Shown here piece after piece: positions 33,560 through 44,730 of a stretch of DNA of 64,000 bases (positions are counted from its first letter, which is position 1; the number at the start of each line of letters is the position of its first letter). Source of the stretch: Volvariella volvacea V23 (Eukaryota > Basidiomycota > Agaricomycetes > Agaricales > Pluteaceae); contig KB722749.1 in the NCBI GenBank assembly GCA_000349905.1, forward strand, positions 137,105-201,104. Direction: 5' to 3'. The translations under genes were made by a program, and so were the position numbers. The notes below the pieces were generated by a model. That model had not been told where the DNA came from, did not search any database, and saw only the letters and a list, made by a program, of their open reading frames with translations.

Positions 33560-33940
33560 CCAACTTCTCTTCGAAGGAACACAACCCTCTTGGAACTGAA
33601 GACGTCCTGAGGGACTACTATAAGACGTTCACTCGCCTCCAGAAACAAGAAAAGCAAGTCAAAGACCTGCAAGCACAACCAAGACTTTCCCATTTCGCGA
33701 TTCCCTTCTGAGCAGCTTTCGAGGATACTCCATCTGCACTGTGTCGCTGAGGAGAAATGTCAAGGACAAGGAAGCTGGAATTACAAAGGTGATATTGACG
33801 ACAATCATGCGCATACTTTGTCTGGCTCTGCTCTTGAGTTTTGTCGCAACTGGAAGTCTCGCAAGACACCTGGACACCCCTCTGCCTCCATTATACTTCA
33901 TCAATGACAAATACCCGCTCAAGTGCTTCTCTCAATGAAC
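33560..33940 (+). pseudogene. F-box gene remnant, coiled-coil subfamily
   Basis: A charged helix region (R-L-Q-K-Q-E-K-Q-V-K-D-L-Q-A-Q), then R-F-P-S-E-Q-L-S-R-I-L-H-L and the marker-like G-Q-G-S-W-N-Y-K-G-D-I match the N-terminal third of the gene at 13184, across small frame changes. The frame then ends and no downstream part is present. It lies immediately beside the transporter fragment. Borders are approximate. Confidence 0.65.
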
Positions 33941-34212
33941 TTTTGGCTTTGGCTATATGCCTTATATCCAAAACTTCAAGGCGACACCACTGATTGTTCG
34001 GGTTAACCTTGTCGCCTTCAATTTGCGAGTTATGATTTGGCCTCTTTTTGCGTCATGCCCGTTCCCGCGTGTGCTTTGATTCAATGCGACAGACACCCCT
34101 GGCTGTTGTTCAATGCGCCTAAGACCCCAACATACGAGCATCAATATGAATGACTGCCATTTCAAGCAATCGGAATTAGTGGCCTAATACAACGCGCGGG
34201 ATTACCCCCTGG

Positions 34213-34220
34213 TATATAAT
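34213..34220 (+). promoter_or_regulatory. TATA box of F-box member 2
   Basis: TATATAAT lies about 79 bp upstream of ATG 34292. Confidence 0.65.
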
Positions 34221-34291
34221 GATCACGAACCTGGGGGACCTCAGTCAACTCTTTACTGTCGTCATCTACCAAGCAGAACGCGCACACTACA

Positions 34292-35924
34292 ATGTTGCGA
34301 CTCGTCGATGATTTCTTTCATGCAAACCTCGTAGATCCTCCCAAGACGTGGTATGGTGCCGAGTTCAAACAAGAGGACCTACCATACGACTCAGATGCCA
34401 CAAGAACCCTCGCCGTCACTCATCCATACAAGCCCGCGAGCCCCCTTAGCGAGCGCTCGTTCTGGGATAAACACATTCCAAAGATTACATTGAGATACAG
34501 CAACCGTCTCTCCCGAACCCTCGTCGTTGGCCAGACATCCTCCAACACCGAAACCCGATCTGTGGCTCCCGTAGCACCTATCAACAATCTGCCAGTCGAG
34601 GTCCTCAGGTCTATGTTAGGCTATGCCACACTAGTTTCTCCATTTCCCATCGTACCCGAGGTGGAACAACACATACGAAAACTCCGATGCAGACTCGACT
34701 TGAACCCGTTGCTGATCGGTCAAGTCTGCCACCATTGGCGTGAGATCGTCTGTTCCATGCCTAAACTCTGGTCGACGATCCGCCTTCACAATCCCAGGGT
34801 GGCACAAGCGCGTTTGGCTGAGCTGTACCTCGTACGATCTGGTCAACATGCCCCGCTCACTCTCTCAATTCAGCAATCCCTGTTGGACCAAACAGACTTG
34901 CTCTCTCAAGCAAAAAGCCTTCACATCGCTCTTTGGGCCTTCGTGAAGCAAATCCACCGTTGGAGGGGAATCAACTTCAAGATTTTCGCAACGGGAGAGA
35001 GTAACCCTTTATTAGATTCACGACTAGTCGAACCCGGAGTAGCAAGAATATTGGAGATTGCCCATTTGGATTTCATGGGCTGGAAACAAGAGTGGATCGA
35101 TCGAGTTCTAGCCTGCCTCGGTACCTCTTCTGTCCTAAGGGACGTCAGCTTTTGCCTAGTGCAACAAGTAGAGGAATTCGCATCTTGGACTCGACTGACG
35201 CGTCTTCAGTTCATAGACGTCCCTCCCGATGTTTGGACCCCGGTTCTACCGCTGCTCGGCGAATTACAAGCCTTGCGCTTTCATTTCTATACTACCGACA
35301 CCTTTGATATTGACCTAGACCAGGTGGCCACTTTACCAAAATTACGCAGCATTGAACTTGAAGGTAGCGAAGTATCTGATATCTTGAAGTATATTGCTGC
35401 CCCGACACTCAAAGAACTTCATTTAAACTATTATACGAGGATACAAGACCCCAGGGAAATCGGGTTGCAAGGTTTCCTGACTCGTTCAGGTTGTACCCTT
35501 ACATCTTTTACTCTGTCGACGCAATGCTCTGGAACTAAAAGGCATCAAGAATCGATCCTTCGATACTTCAGCCTCAAAGGGCTCCAGAAAATCGAGTTCC
35601 TAAGACTCAACATCAATATTGGCGATATCATACTCGCCGTAATTGATGCGGGACTATTCCCACAATTGAAGGAGGTGACGTTACCCCAGTGTGACGCAAC
35701 CGATGGGAGAGTCGGGATAATGGTCCAGAAGCGAATGAAGGGTGAAGAAAAGTGGAAAATGCCACCTACGGAGGTGATTAGAATTGGACTTCTGAGTCAT
35801 CGGAATGTCATCGACGAGGTGATGATCACCAACTTGCAAATGCAAGGTTACCAGGTGGAATTGATGGTAAGTGGCATTCGTCTATCGTTGTTTGCGGCTC
35901 GTTGACGATATTTTTCTTTAGTAA
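34292..35924 (+). CDS. F-box protein, TWYGAEF subfamily, member 2
   Basis: About 525 residues. The N-terminal module has K-T-W-Y-G-A-E-F and L-P-Y-D-S-D-A-T. The F-box-like motif I-N-N-L-P-V-E-V-L-R-S-M-L-G-Y-A is at about residue 96, followed by L-I-G-Q-V-C-H-H-W-R-E-I-V-C-S-M-P-K-L-W-S-T-I-R-L and LRR-like segments. By comparison with the two siblings a terminal intron (35867-35921, GTAAGT..TTTAG) follows Y-Q-V-E-L-M. The last exon is then only the stop codon TAA (35922-35924). Read unspliced, the frame would end at 35905 with 13 other residues. It is a predicted SCF substrate receptor with unknown target. It forms a same-strand pair with the gene at 36331. Confidence 0.85.
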
Positions 35925-36236
35925 CTGTGCGAAGCACAGTCGCTCCATTAATGCACGACCCTTCCTAAATACTCTGGTGAATATCATAACGATTGTGTGG
36001 AGGACAGTAAAATTCATTTATCTCTCGTACGAAATAAATTCCCGCTGGAAGCGAAAATTGACTGGAGAATGCGTCAACTATGTGGCTGGTAACATCCAAG
36101 CGAAATTGCGTGGCAGCGGGCACGTGGTGTACCGAACTACAGTGGCAATGCTCGCCCCTTCATTTAAAGGTAGGTGGCATCCCTCGCAGTTGCCAACCCA
36201 AGCCACCAGTGCTAGTGGCACATGTATAGGTAAGCA

Positions 36237-36244
36237 TATATAAG
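36237..36244 (+). promoter_or_regulatory. TATA box of F-box member 3
   Basis: TATATAAG lies about 94 bp upstream of ATG 36331. Confidence 0.65.
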
Positions 36245-36330
36245 GCACTCCAGGCAGTGATATAGCCCAACTCCCTCCCATACTGTACGTTGTTCATCTC
36301 AACTGAACAACCCTGAAAGTTGAGCTTGTC

Positions 36331-37978
36331 ATGCGTCCATTCAGGCGAATCACCAGCGATGCATTCCATAGACAAGTTGGTGACCCACCGATGACTTGGT
36401 ATGGGGCGGAGTTCAGTCAAGACTGCTTACCCTACGATCCTGGTGTCACTAAAGCGCTTTCTATCACTTATCCCTCCACGCCATGTGACATCAACTCCGA
36501 GCGCGTCTTCTGGATAGCCCACATCCCGGATTACGAGTCAAAGTTTCCCAGTACACCATCCGAAGATTTCGTTCCGGAATTCGCTTTTCCGGAATACGTT
36601 GACGCAGACGTGTTTCCATCTGTACAAATCAACGACCTGCCTGAGGAGATACTGCGTCGCATCTTGGGGTTTGCAGCAGTCCCTGCATCTGTGATTGACA
36701 TCAGCGGTCAATTACACCTACAACGAAGAATCAACTACCGACTTGACCTGAGTCCACTCTTCCTTGGTCAAGTGTGCTCTACCTGGCGTGGCATTGTTCG
36801 TTTCATGCCTACTCTCTGGTCTACAATCCGATTATATATCCCTGGAAAGGCTCAAGCGCATTTGGCGGAACTCTACCTCATCCGTTCTGGTCCAATCACC
36901 CCACTCACGCTCTCTATCCGATACCCCGGTGTTGTTTTCCAAACCGACAAAGAAGCTCTACGAATCGTCATTTCTGCATTTGGTGACCAAATACACCGGT
37001 GGCGAGGAATTGATCTCAGGCTTCCATTTTTTGACAGCGATACTTTGTTGGATCATCATCGGGTTAGACATGGGGCAACAGAAATACTGGAGACTCTGCA
37101 CCTACAAATGACAGACGGTGGAACTCGGGAGCATGAACTTATAGAAATTCTATCCATGTCTCCTGCACTCAAGGATGTCAGCATCAATTGTCCGACATTA
37201 ACAGAACCATCCAAACTCTGGTCTCAGCTCACGCACCTTTACCTCGCTCCGCCATCTTTGCGTACAGTTCATCCAATCTTACACCTGCTTCAGGAGCTCC
37301 AAGTCCTGAGATTTGTGCTTGGACCTTTCTTGGATACGCTGTGGATTGGTGGTCCTGAAATCGAAGCGACTATACTACCGAAACTGCATACTCTCGAATT
37401 GGGGTGCAGTTCAGCGACCCAATTACTGGCATATATCACTACCCCGGCACTCAAGAGTCTTGACATCTCCCAACTCTCAGTATGCGACCCAGCAGAAATC
37501 AAGTTTCGCGAGTTCTTGGAACGCTCCCAGTGTAGCATCACCTCGTTTGCGCTATCTGGGCCACTCTCTTGGACTAGATCGTGGCAAAGACGCGTAGGCG
37601 TAGTCAAGTATCTCGCCACCCCTGAGTTGCAGAGCGTCGAGAGGATCAACATCACAGGAGATGTGGACAATGTAGTCGTTGCGTTGTTGGCTATGGGGCT
37701 CTTTCCCTCGTTGAAGGAGTTGGTGCTTGCTCGATGCCAAGCATCGGATGGATTGGTAAGCACAATGATACAAAAACGAATGCAGGGAGACGGGTCACCG
37801 GGACGAACTTTGGTTGAGGTGATCAAAGTCGTATTTATGAGGCGCAGAAACTATTTCGATGAGGCGAAGATAAGGAAGATGAGGAAGAAAGGGTACAATG
37901 TTGAGATGGTGGTACGTTATAATCTTACTCTATATTCTTCTGACGTTGACAACCTTTCGTTAGGCTTCGAAGTATTAG
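36331..37978 (+). CDS. F-box protein, TWYGAEF subfamily, member 3
   Basis: Exons 36331-37911 and 37964-37978; 531 residues. The module M-T-W-Y-G-A-E-F-S-Q-D-C-L-P-Y lies near the N-terminus. The F-box-like motif I-N-D-L-P-E-E-I-L-R-R-I-L-G-F-A is at about residue 102. F-L-G-Q-V-C-S-T-W-R-G-I-V-R-F-M-P-T-L-W-S-T-I follows, then LRR-like repeats. A 52-nt terminal intron (GTACGT..GTTAG) after Y-N-V-E-M-V joins a five-codon last exon (A-S-K-Y-stop). Without splicing the frame runs on to 38019 with a hydrophobic tail the siblings lack. It is closest to the minus-strand gene at 39842, suggesting an inverted duplication. Predicted SCF adaptor, target unknown. Confidence 0.85.
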
Positions 37979-38142
37979 TCATGCGAAATATCATGTTCAT
38001 CTTGGATGTTCACCGTTGAGTTACGTGTAAGTGTGGTGAAATGACGTTTCAGGACTTTGAGATCTGTGTTTCCTTTCTGATTGTACAGTACAATATGTCA
38101 TAATGCATATCGTCGGTTCCCACCTATTTTCAATGCAGAGAT

Positions 38143-38709
38143 TTATTCATTAAGACATTCTGTGACATTGTGACAACGTGACAGTAACCACATCCTTCTT
38201 CGCCGCCAACCCGCTACCGCCCATTTTCTACTCCACTTTCTTGAAGTATTCATCAAGATCTTTAGACACAGAAGCTTGTCGCACCTTGAGCTGATTCGCA
38301 ATTTCCGCAGCAAGTGGGACAAATCCACAGCAAGATCAGAGCCGTATTCGAGGCATACAGTCTCCAATTGCTGACACACCAAGATTGCATCGCTTCGGCT
38401 AACTGTAACCTCCTTAACACCCTCTGAATCCTCATCTTCAAATTTGTACACAACCAACCAATCTGCCAGAGTAAGGAGCTTGCAGGTATGCTTCTTGGCA
38501 GATTTAGCACTAGTTCTCAGTCCATTGATCCTTGTTCTTCTTTTGGGGCCAGGTTTTCGACCATAAAAAGTAGGAGGACAGAATTTGCGGGTGGGTATAG
38601 GTACCATAATTGGAGGCAAAGACAAAAATTTGTTCCGATGCCTCCCATCAGTGTTCACCTTGGCAATTTCATAGTGCATATTTCTGAGATTCACCAATGC
38701 ATTATACAT
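38143..38709 (-). CDS. Hypothetical protein, possible transposase-derived fragment
   Basis: A 188-codon open frame. It has K-F-C-P-P-T-F-Y-G-R-K-P-G-P-K-R-R-T-R, then K-L-L-T-L-A-D-W-L-V-V-Y-K-F-E-D-E-D. The second stretch loosely resembles the N-terminal helix-turn-helix of pogo/Tigger-like DDE transposases of basidiomycetes (L-T-L-x-D-W-L-x-V-F). The C-terminal part is basic and low in similarity to anything I recognise. No catalytic DDE domain, terminal inverted repeat or target duplication was seen. It could be a domesticated or decayed fragment, or a chance frame. Confidence 0.35.
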   Translation of the reverse strand: MYNALVNLRNMHYEIAKVNTDGRHRNKFLSLPPIMVPIPTRKFCPPTFYGRKPGPKRRTRINGLRTSAKSAKKHTCKLLTLADWLVVYKFEDEDSEGVKEVTVSRSDAILVCQQLETVCLEYGSDLAVDLSHLLRKLRISSRCDKLLCLKILMNTSRKWSRKWAVAGWRRRRMWLLSRCHNVTECLNE

Positions 38710-39841
38710 TATGCACTATCACTCATACTCCCCTTGGGAACGGTGTTTGTTCCGGCCAAAATCCAATGCACTATGGGATTTATGCATTGTGACCGCATGC
38801 GTTATGACATATTGTACTGTACTAGTAATGGAGCCAAGTCATGCATAGGAATTTCGTGTTCTAGAAATTGCAAGTAGGACAACCTGTGTGAAAGATTGCA
38901 ATAAAGCTATCTGATTCCATCACAAGAGCAATTATAAGTGGGACTCGTGTACCCACGAGACGACGAGACTACATAGGTATAAAATGGTTAATGGGCTACA
39001 GGTAAGGGCTTGATCGATATACACTATGGATCCAGCGAATTACTAGGCGCTAGCGGTCACATCTATATCGAGACAAGTCCATCAACTCCATGAACCAGTC
39101 CTATATTTCTTGAATCCATTGCACGACTTCTGTTATAGCTTATAGCCTGTACTTGAATGCGTCCGCCAGCTATCACTAAAGGATTCGCTCCACATCTCGG
39201 CATCTTGGCTTCGCACTTGCTTAGCACTCCAGCACGAGTCATGCGCAAGCATGTACTACGAGCGCCTAATTTTGCACAGCCATCGCGTAGTTGATCATGA
39301 ATCAAAAGGCATTTTACTTGGGTGTCTTTTAGCACAAGACATTGCAGACTTCAATATGAATGTTCCGTTGGTGGTGTTATTCACAGATTATATGACCTCA
39401 AACTCTCCAGCTATCTATGGTTCTGCCTCGAGTTGCAAGGGCCTTGAGTTGCCTTGCAAATGAAAGGAAGTGTAGCTGGCTCATAAGGTGACCCCAAACT
39501 TGTGCGCCAAAAGACCTGCAGAGTAGTACTGTATTCAAGAGCTGAATGAAGAAGGCTGATTTTTTGAGTGTGGCATTTACTTGAGGAAGTTCGGTCATCA
39601 ACGATGGAATTGTGAATCTTGGGTCCACTGACTAAATATTCTTGAAAGCTTATTCGCTTATCTACCTATAGTTTGGCACACACCATCAGAGTGAAATAAC
39701 GATTCGTCAGCGCTTGTTCAATTGTTTGAGTCTATCTATTTCCAAAACACAGGGCTACAGTTTAATTACAACTTGGCGCTTCCAAAGTACTACAATAGGC
39801 CAAGGTCTCGGAAGGGAGAATACTATCCCACTTATTTCATA
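38710..39841. other. Intergenic
   Basis: About 1.1 kb, AT-rich, with no supported gene. Short open frames (39063-39335, 39398-39628) have no coding-like features. Confidence 0.5.
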
Positions 39842-41507
39842 TTAATGACCAACCTAATAGCAAGTAATAGTCAGCCCTGGGGGCGCATAAAAATTAACGA
39901 GCGCTTACCATCATCGTAACCTTGTGCCCATCCTTTCGCATAGATTTTATCGTCACCTCATCATGATAGTTTCTGCGCCTTATAAACCCTATCTTGACCA
40001 TTTGAATGGTAGGCAGCCCAAGCGATTTGTCTCCCTCCATTCTCCTTTGTACCATGGAACCTACAATCCCATCCCGCGTTTCACACCGAGGCAGCAACAG
40101 CTCCTTCAACGATGGAAAAAGCCCCATTGCCAACAACGCAACAACAACGTTCCCAACACCCATTTTAATCCTCAAAACTTCAACGCTCTTGAGCCCTGGA
40201 GTAGTGATCCATTTCACGACCCTCCTCTCATGCGTTCTAGCTGGAACATCTGGTGCAGAAAGCGTGAACGACATCAAAGCACATTGTGAGCGATCCAAAA
40301 ATTCTCGAAACTGGATCTTGGAGGGGTCATGTGCTGAGCCAACATAGAGAATGCGAAGCGTTTTGAGTGCTGGGGTGGTGATGTATGCCAAAATGTTCGG
40401 TCCCGATCCAAATTCAAAATCAAGGGTATGAAGTTTAGGTAGAACGATAGGCGCTTCTGGACGCATGCTGGGCAAGATAGTATCGTCTGCGTATCCAAAG
40501 CGATATGCTAGCACTTGCAGCTCCTGAAGACGTGACAAAACCGGTTCAAACGTGACAGGCAATGTATACGAGAGAATGAGATGTGTGATTCGAGGCCAGA
40601 AGGTGAATCCAGGGAGCAACCTAAGCTCTCCAAAACTGATGTCATGAAGGACAGGAGAAGTGGCAAGACGGCTGAAGAGAAAGCGAGCCCACCCGGTTTC
40701 CTGGCTCATTGGCATTAGATGTAAGCTTTCCAATATCTTCGCTGCGCCAGGTTTGACCCTACTACAATCCAATAAAGGGCTGCTTCTGCCAAGAGAGGGT
40801 ATCGTGAGATTGATTCCTCGCCAGCGGTGGATCTGAGCAACGAATGCAGAAAGAATCGTATGAAGGATCAGGTATTGCTGGTGGTACTCGGAGCTAGGTT
40901 GCCACGAGTGGTGAAGGGAAAGCGTCAATGGAGCTGTCGGACCAGAACGCAAGAGATACAGCTTCGTCAAACTTGCATGAGGCCATCTGGGTCTGTATAT
41001 CCGGATCGTCGACCACAGCGTGGGCATCGTCCGAACAATATTGCGCCAATACGAGCATACCTGTCCGAGGAACAGGGCACTCAAATCTATCTTGTACATG
41101 AGCCTTGGCCGGTCGCGTAATTCCCCACCAAAGTTCATGGAAGATGAAGGAACCGCCGCGAAACCCAGAATCCGACCCAATATCTCGACAGGCAGGTCAT
41201 TGATCCGTCCAGCTGACGATATGCATTCAACAGTGTGATCGGAGCATGCGGATTCGACGATGAAGTCGCTGGACGAGGTGTCGAGAAACTTGGCCTTATA
41301 ATCCTGGATGTATTTCCCCCAGAATTCACGCTCCAAGTCGGCGAGATTATCGTAAGGTTTCGAAGGATGTGTGAGGGTGAGCGCTTGGGTGGCACCGGAA
41401 TTATAGGGCAAACAGTCTTGACTAAACTCTGCGCCGTACCAAGTCATAGCTGTGCCACCTATGCGCTCATGGAAGGCGTCGTCAATTACTCGCTGGAATT
41501 GCCGCAT
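39842..41507 (-). CDS. F-box protein, TWYGAEF subfamily, member 4
   Basis: Exon 1 runs 41507-39909 and exon 2 runs 39853-39842; 536 residues. The N-terminal module has M-T-W-Y-G-A-E-F-S-Q-D-C-L-P-Y. The F-box-like motif I-N-D-L-P-V-E-I-L-G-R-I-L-G-F-A is at about residue 103. L-F-L-G-Q-V-C-S-Y-W-R-N-I-V-R-T-M-P-T-L-W-S-T-I and LRR-like segments follow. A 55-nt terminal intron (GTAAGC..ATTAG) after H-K-V-T-M-M joins a tiny exon V-G-H-stop. High similarity to the plus-strand gene at 36331 marks the two as an inverted pair. A TATA box lies about 82 bp upstream. Predicted SCF substrate receptor, target unknown. Confidence 0.85.
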
Positions 41508-41588
41508 GATTGGGTTGACTCGAGTATCGTTTGGTGGGGGTCAATAACGAGAGGGATCTTGGGAGCGCCCCTTGAAATACGGACAGGC

Positions 41589-41598
41589 TTTATATATA
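41589..41598 (-). promoter_or_regulatory. TATA box of F-box member 4
   Basis: Minus-strand TATATATAAA about 82 bp upstream of ATG 41507. Confidence 0.65.
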
Positions 41599-41932
41599 CA
41601 GGCTGACCGAGCAAGGCGCTGCCATCAAGTGTCTGCGGCCACAAACCGTGGCTAGTTGCTCGAATTAGTAAAAGCGATGAAGGCCATTGTTGGGAGACGC
41701 CTTTCTCGGAATCAAAGCGTGTACATTGCCACTATGGCCCAATGCGCCATGCGGCCAGCGCTACCTAAAAGGCGTGCTGCGTCAATGCCACTTGAATGAG
41801 GAAAAGCACCCACAGGATGAGTTATGAACATGCCACTCTGCTTTGAACGCGTGGTTAAGGGTTGATGTCCGAATATGACTGCAATTCTTCAACGCGTTGA
41901 TCCCCTATAACCTCAAACACTCCCTAAACGTC

Positions 41933-41940
41933 TATATATA
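41933..41940 (+). promoter_or_regulatory. TATA box upstream of a small ORF
   Basis: TATATATA lies 83 bp upstream of ATG 42023, the same spacing as for the F-box genes. It faces away from F-box member 4. Confidence 0.45.
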
Positions 41941-42022
41941 CCACCAGATCTGTGCTCCTGTTGCGCACGACAATGCATTGCGATAATTGTCCCGGTGTCC
42001 AATGCGTCCTTCTCATTCAAGG

Positions 42023-42136
42023 ATGGCTTTCTGGGGTATCTGGGTTTCCGAGTCGCGCTTTGTTCTTGCCGTTTCGGCCCTAGCCTTGGGATCGTTGATT
42101 ACAGCCGCAATGGGTCGCTTTAGCCTTTCTGTCTGA
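42023..42136 (+). CDS. Candidate 37-residue hydrophobic microprotein
   Basis: A short frame starting M-A-F-W-G-I-W-V-S-E-S-R and continuing with a hydrophobic helix (F-V-L-A-V-S-A-L-A-L-G-S-L-I-T-A-A-M) before G-R-F-S-L-S-V stop. A TATA box sits at a fitting distance. The helix would span a membrane once. It may instead be the first exon of a longer gene (a GTGAGT lies just after the stop), or chance. I do not recognise it. It is followed at 42297 by the convergent ABC-F gene. Confidence 0.35.
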   Translation: MAFWGIWVSESRFVLAVSALALGSLITAAMGRFSLSV

Positions 42137-42296
42137 TTCGTGAGTAAGTGTTGATCCTCCCCACGTCGTCACCACCAGGTTCGTCGTTGCTGGCACACCG
42201 TTCACGAGTTCACAACATTCTGTGCCACTTCATAATTACTATCATTGCTCCAATCACGCAACCTTTGACCGACTATATGCAAAAGTCCTCATGGAC

Positions 42297-44730
42297 CTAT
42301 ACCTTCTTTTTCTTCTTCTTCCTTAAGACCTCTTCTTCGTACTTCTTAACGCCCTTCTCCAACAACACCAACTCACCCTGCTTCAACCAGAATACATCAC
42401 CCTTCTTCTGTTCGTTCCAATCATCACCCTCTTTGTCGTCACCGCCATCTTGTGAGGTCAACTCTTCAGGCTTTTCACCTTCAATTACGGTACGGATGAA
42501 GAACCGATCGTGGCTGATGACAACCAATGCACCGTCGTAAGCGTTAAGCTCTCGCGCTAGCACCATCACGCTATCTGCATCAAGGTGTGTCGTCACTTCG
42601 TCCAGTACCAGCAAATGTGGCGCTCCATGGCGTAACAATCTTCCAAGTGCCAACCGAACCTAAATATATGCGTCAGGTCTACCCGCCAATAGCCAAGAAA
42701 AGCTCAAATACCTTCTGTCCTCCAGAAAGCAAGGTAAACGGCATATCCGACACAATCTTCCCCTGCAACCCAAGCGCACCCAACACCCCCCTCACCTCAT
42801 GCTCCTCAACCCTCTTCCCATCCCCCTCGTAATCCCTCATCAACAACCCCAACGCGGTCAGCTCCGGCTCCTTCCTCCCCAGCTCCTCCAGCTCCTCGAC
42901 CGCACTCTGCGAATAATACGCCACCCGCGCCTTTGGATGCCTCGTGACCGACCCCGTCCTCGTCCCGCCCCTCTGCTCATCCACAAGACACCCCACGAGC
43001 GTCGACTTGCCCGCCCCATTCAGCCCAATGATCCCCACCCTCTCCCCAGGATGGACCGCCAGACTCACCCCGCTCAACACCGCCTTGGGCGCCCTCGGAT
43101 ACCGATACGTCACCCTATCCAGCCCGACCAACACCCCCGCGGGCCTCAACTCGGGCATCTCCGCTCCGGCCTTGAACAGCTGCAGCCTCACCTCGGGCTC
43201 GTCCTCCGGCACCTCGATCTCGGCGCGGTTCGTGAGATGGTAGCCCGCGAGGTCGCGGTTGAGCTTGAACCGCCCGCCGCGGAGGCCGACCTCCATGCCC
43301 ATCCGCTCGTTGAGCTTTTTCTGGCGCGAGGCGGCCTGTTTGAGCTTTTTGTCGTCGCCCGACGTTTTGGCCGCTTTGACGTTGCCCGCGATGGTTTTCT
43401 TGATGTGCGCTTCTTGCCGGTTTTGGGCCTCTGGAGGGGGGGAGGGTAGAGCGTGGTGTGAGGTGGAGGGAAGGTGGAGGGAGGATGGAGGTTACCTTTC
43501 ATTCGTGTCAGGCGGCGTTGCTGCTCTGCTCTGGTGGTATAGTACGATGTCAAGTTTCCGTGGTATTTCTCGAGCTTCTGGTCGCGTAAGATGATAACTT
43601 CGTCTGCGATGGCATCTACGAACTCGCGATCGTGGGAGACCAAGACGAGGGTGGTGGACAGAGACTGAAGGTAGGATTCAAGCCAGATGACGGCGGCGAT
43701 GTCGAGGAAATTTGTAGGCTCGTCTAGGAGCAGGATATCACATTGTTGGAAGAGGACTGAGGCGAGGTTGCATCTCATACGCCAGCCACCTGACAGTGTG
43801 GATAGTTTCTGGGAGAAAAGCTTCTCGGTAAATCCTAAGCCGCGGAGGATGGATTCTGCGCGACTATCTGCAGTTGACGCGGACATCTAACGGTGGTGTT
43901 AGCCTACAGGGTGGTAGAGAGGGCAAAAGTACACATACAGCCTCCAACGACGCATCAAGCTCTGCCAAGAGAGCAAGAGCTTCATTAGTCTCTGTCGCGA
44001 TGTCTGCATTGCTAATACTTTCGCTGTCTCCGAGTGACAATCTGCTTGCATTGATATGTCGGGTCAAGTGCTAATACGAAACCGACGTACTTGGCCATGG
44101 TTTCCTCGATTTCAGTTTCGAGCTCCTTCAATTCCTTCCTCGCTTTCATACCCCTGGCACCACTACGTAAAGCGGCCGTCTTCATGGCTTCTTCCAAATC
44201 GGCCAACCGTCGTTCAAACTTGAGCTTTCTCAATAGCCTAGGCGCGGCAGTGGGATCGATTGAGCGTTCTAAAGCATCACGCAGAGCTGTAAATGAGAAA
44301 ATGTAAGCATGAGCCACGCCGATGATGTAAATGAGGTGCCTTTGGACTCTCGTAAAGCCCGCTCCCGAATCAAATCACTACGCACAACATATTCCACCGG
44401 TAAAAGTTCCCTAGACTTTGAATCCTCCATTTTATCTCCTTCCCCGAGGGTTTGGGCCAGGTAGAGTATCCTCAAGTTCAAGGGTATACCCGGAACGATT
44501 CTCTCGCCGAGAGCACGCAACAAGGTTGATTTCCCAGCCCCGTTTCGCCCAACGAGAACGTAGTGGACGCCATAGATGAGCTGGAGGTGGGCATCGACGA
44601 GGATCTCTCGTTTCCCGATGAGGACGTTGAGCGTCGGGAGATCGAGATCCTTGGATCCCGTATCGGTGATGTTGTGAGAGAACCGGGTTTGCTGCGAGGT
44701 CGCGGTGATCAGAGAGGATGTGGGGGGCAT
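42297..44730 (-). CDS. ABC-F family ATPase (soluble twin ABC cassette)
   Basis: Exons in reading order are 44730-44340, 44286-44083, 44003-43939, 43886-43496, 43430-42712, 42659-42297; 710 residues. There are two ABC cassettes and no membrane segments. Cassette 1 has G-R-N-G-A-G-K-S-T (61-69), L-S-G-G-W-R-M-R, I-L-L-L-D-E-P-T-N-F-L-D and L-V-S-H-D-R-E-F. Cassette 2 has G-L-N-G-A-G-K-S-T, L-L-S-G-G-Q-K-V-R-L-A-L-G, L-V-L-D-E-V-T-T-H-L-D and V-I-S-H-D-R-F-F. The linker and C-terminal K-rich tail are charged. ABC-F proteins act on ribosomes (biogenesis, stalled translation, stress control) rather than in transport. DEVTTHLD in place of DEPTNHLD in cassette 2 is a deviation. Intron 1 must start with GC (AAAG/GCACCT) to keep frame, a weak donor. 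Cassette 1 is split by exons with small linkers. Confidence 0.85.

Noticed and set aside
42799..43449. 216-codon Pro/Arg-rich open frame on the plus strand
   Set aside because: It lies opposite the GC-rich ABC-F coding exon, whose cassette motifs are unmistakable; the antisense frame is a composition artefact.
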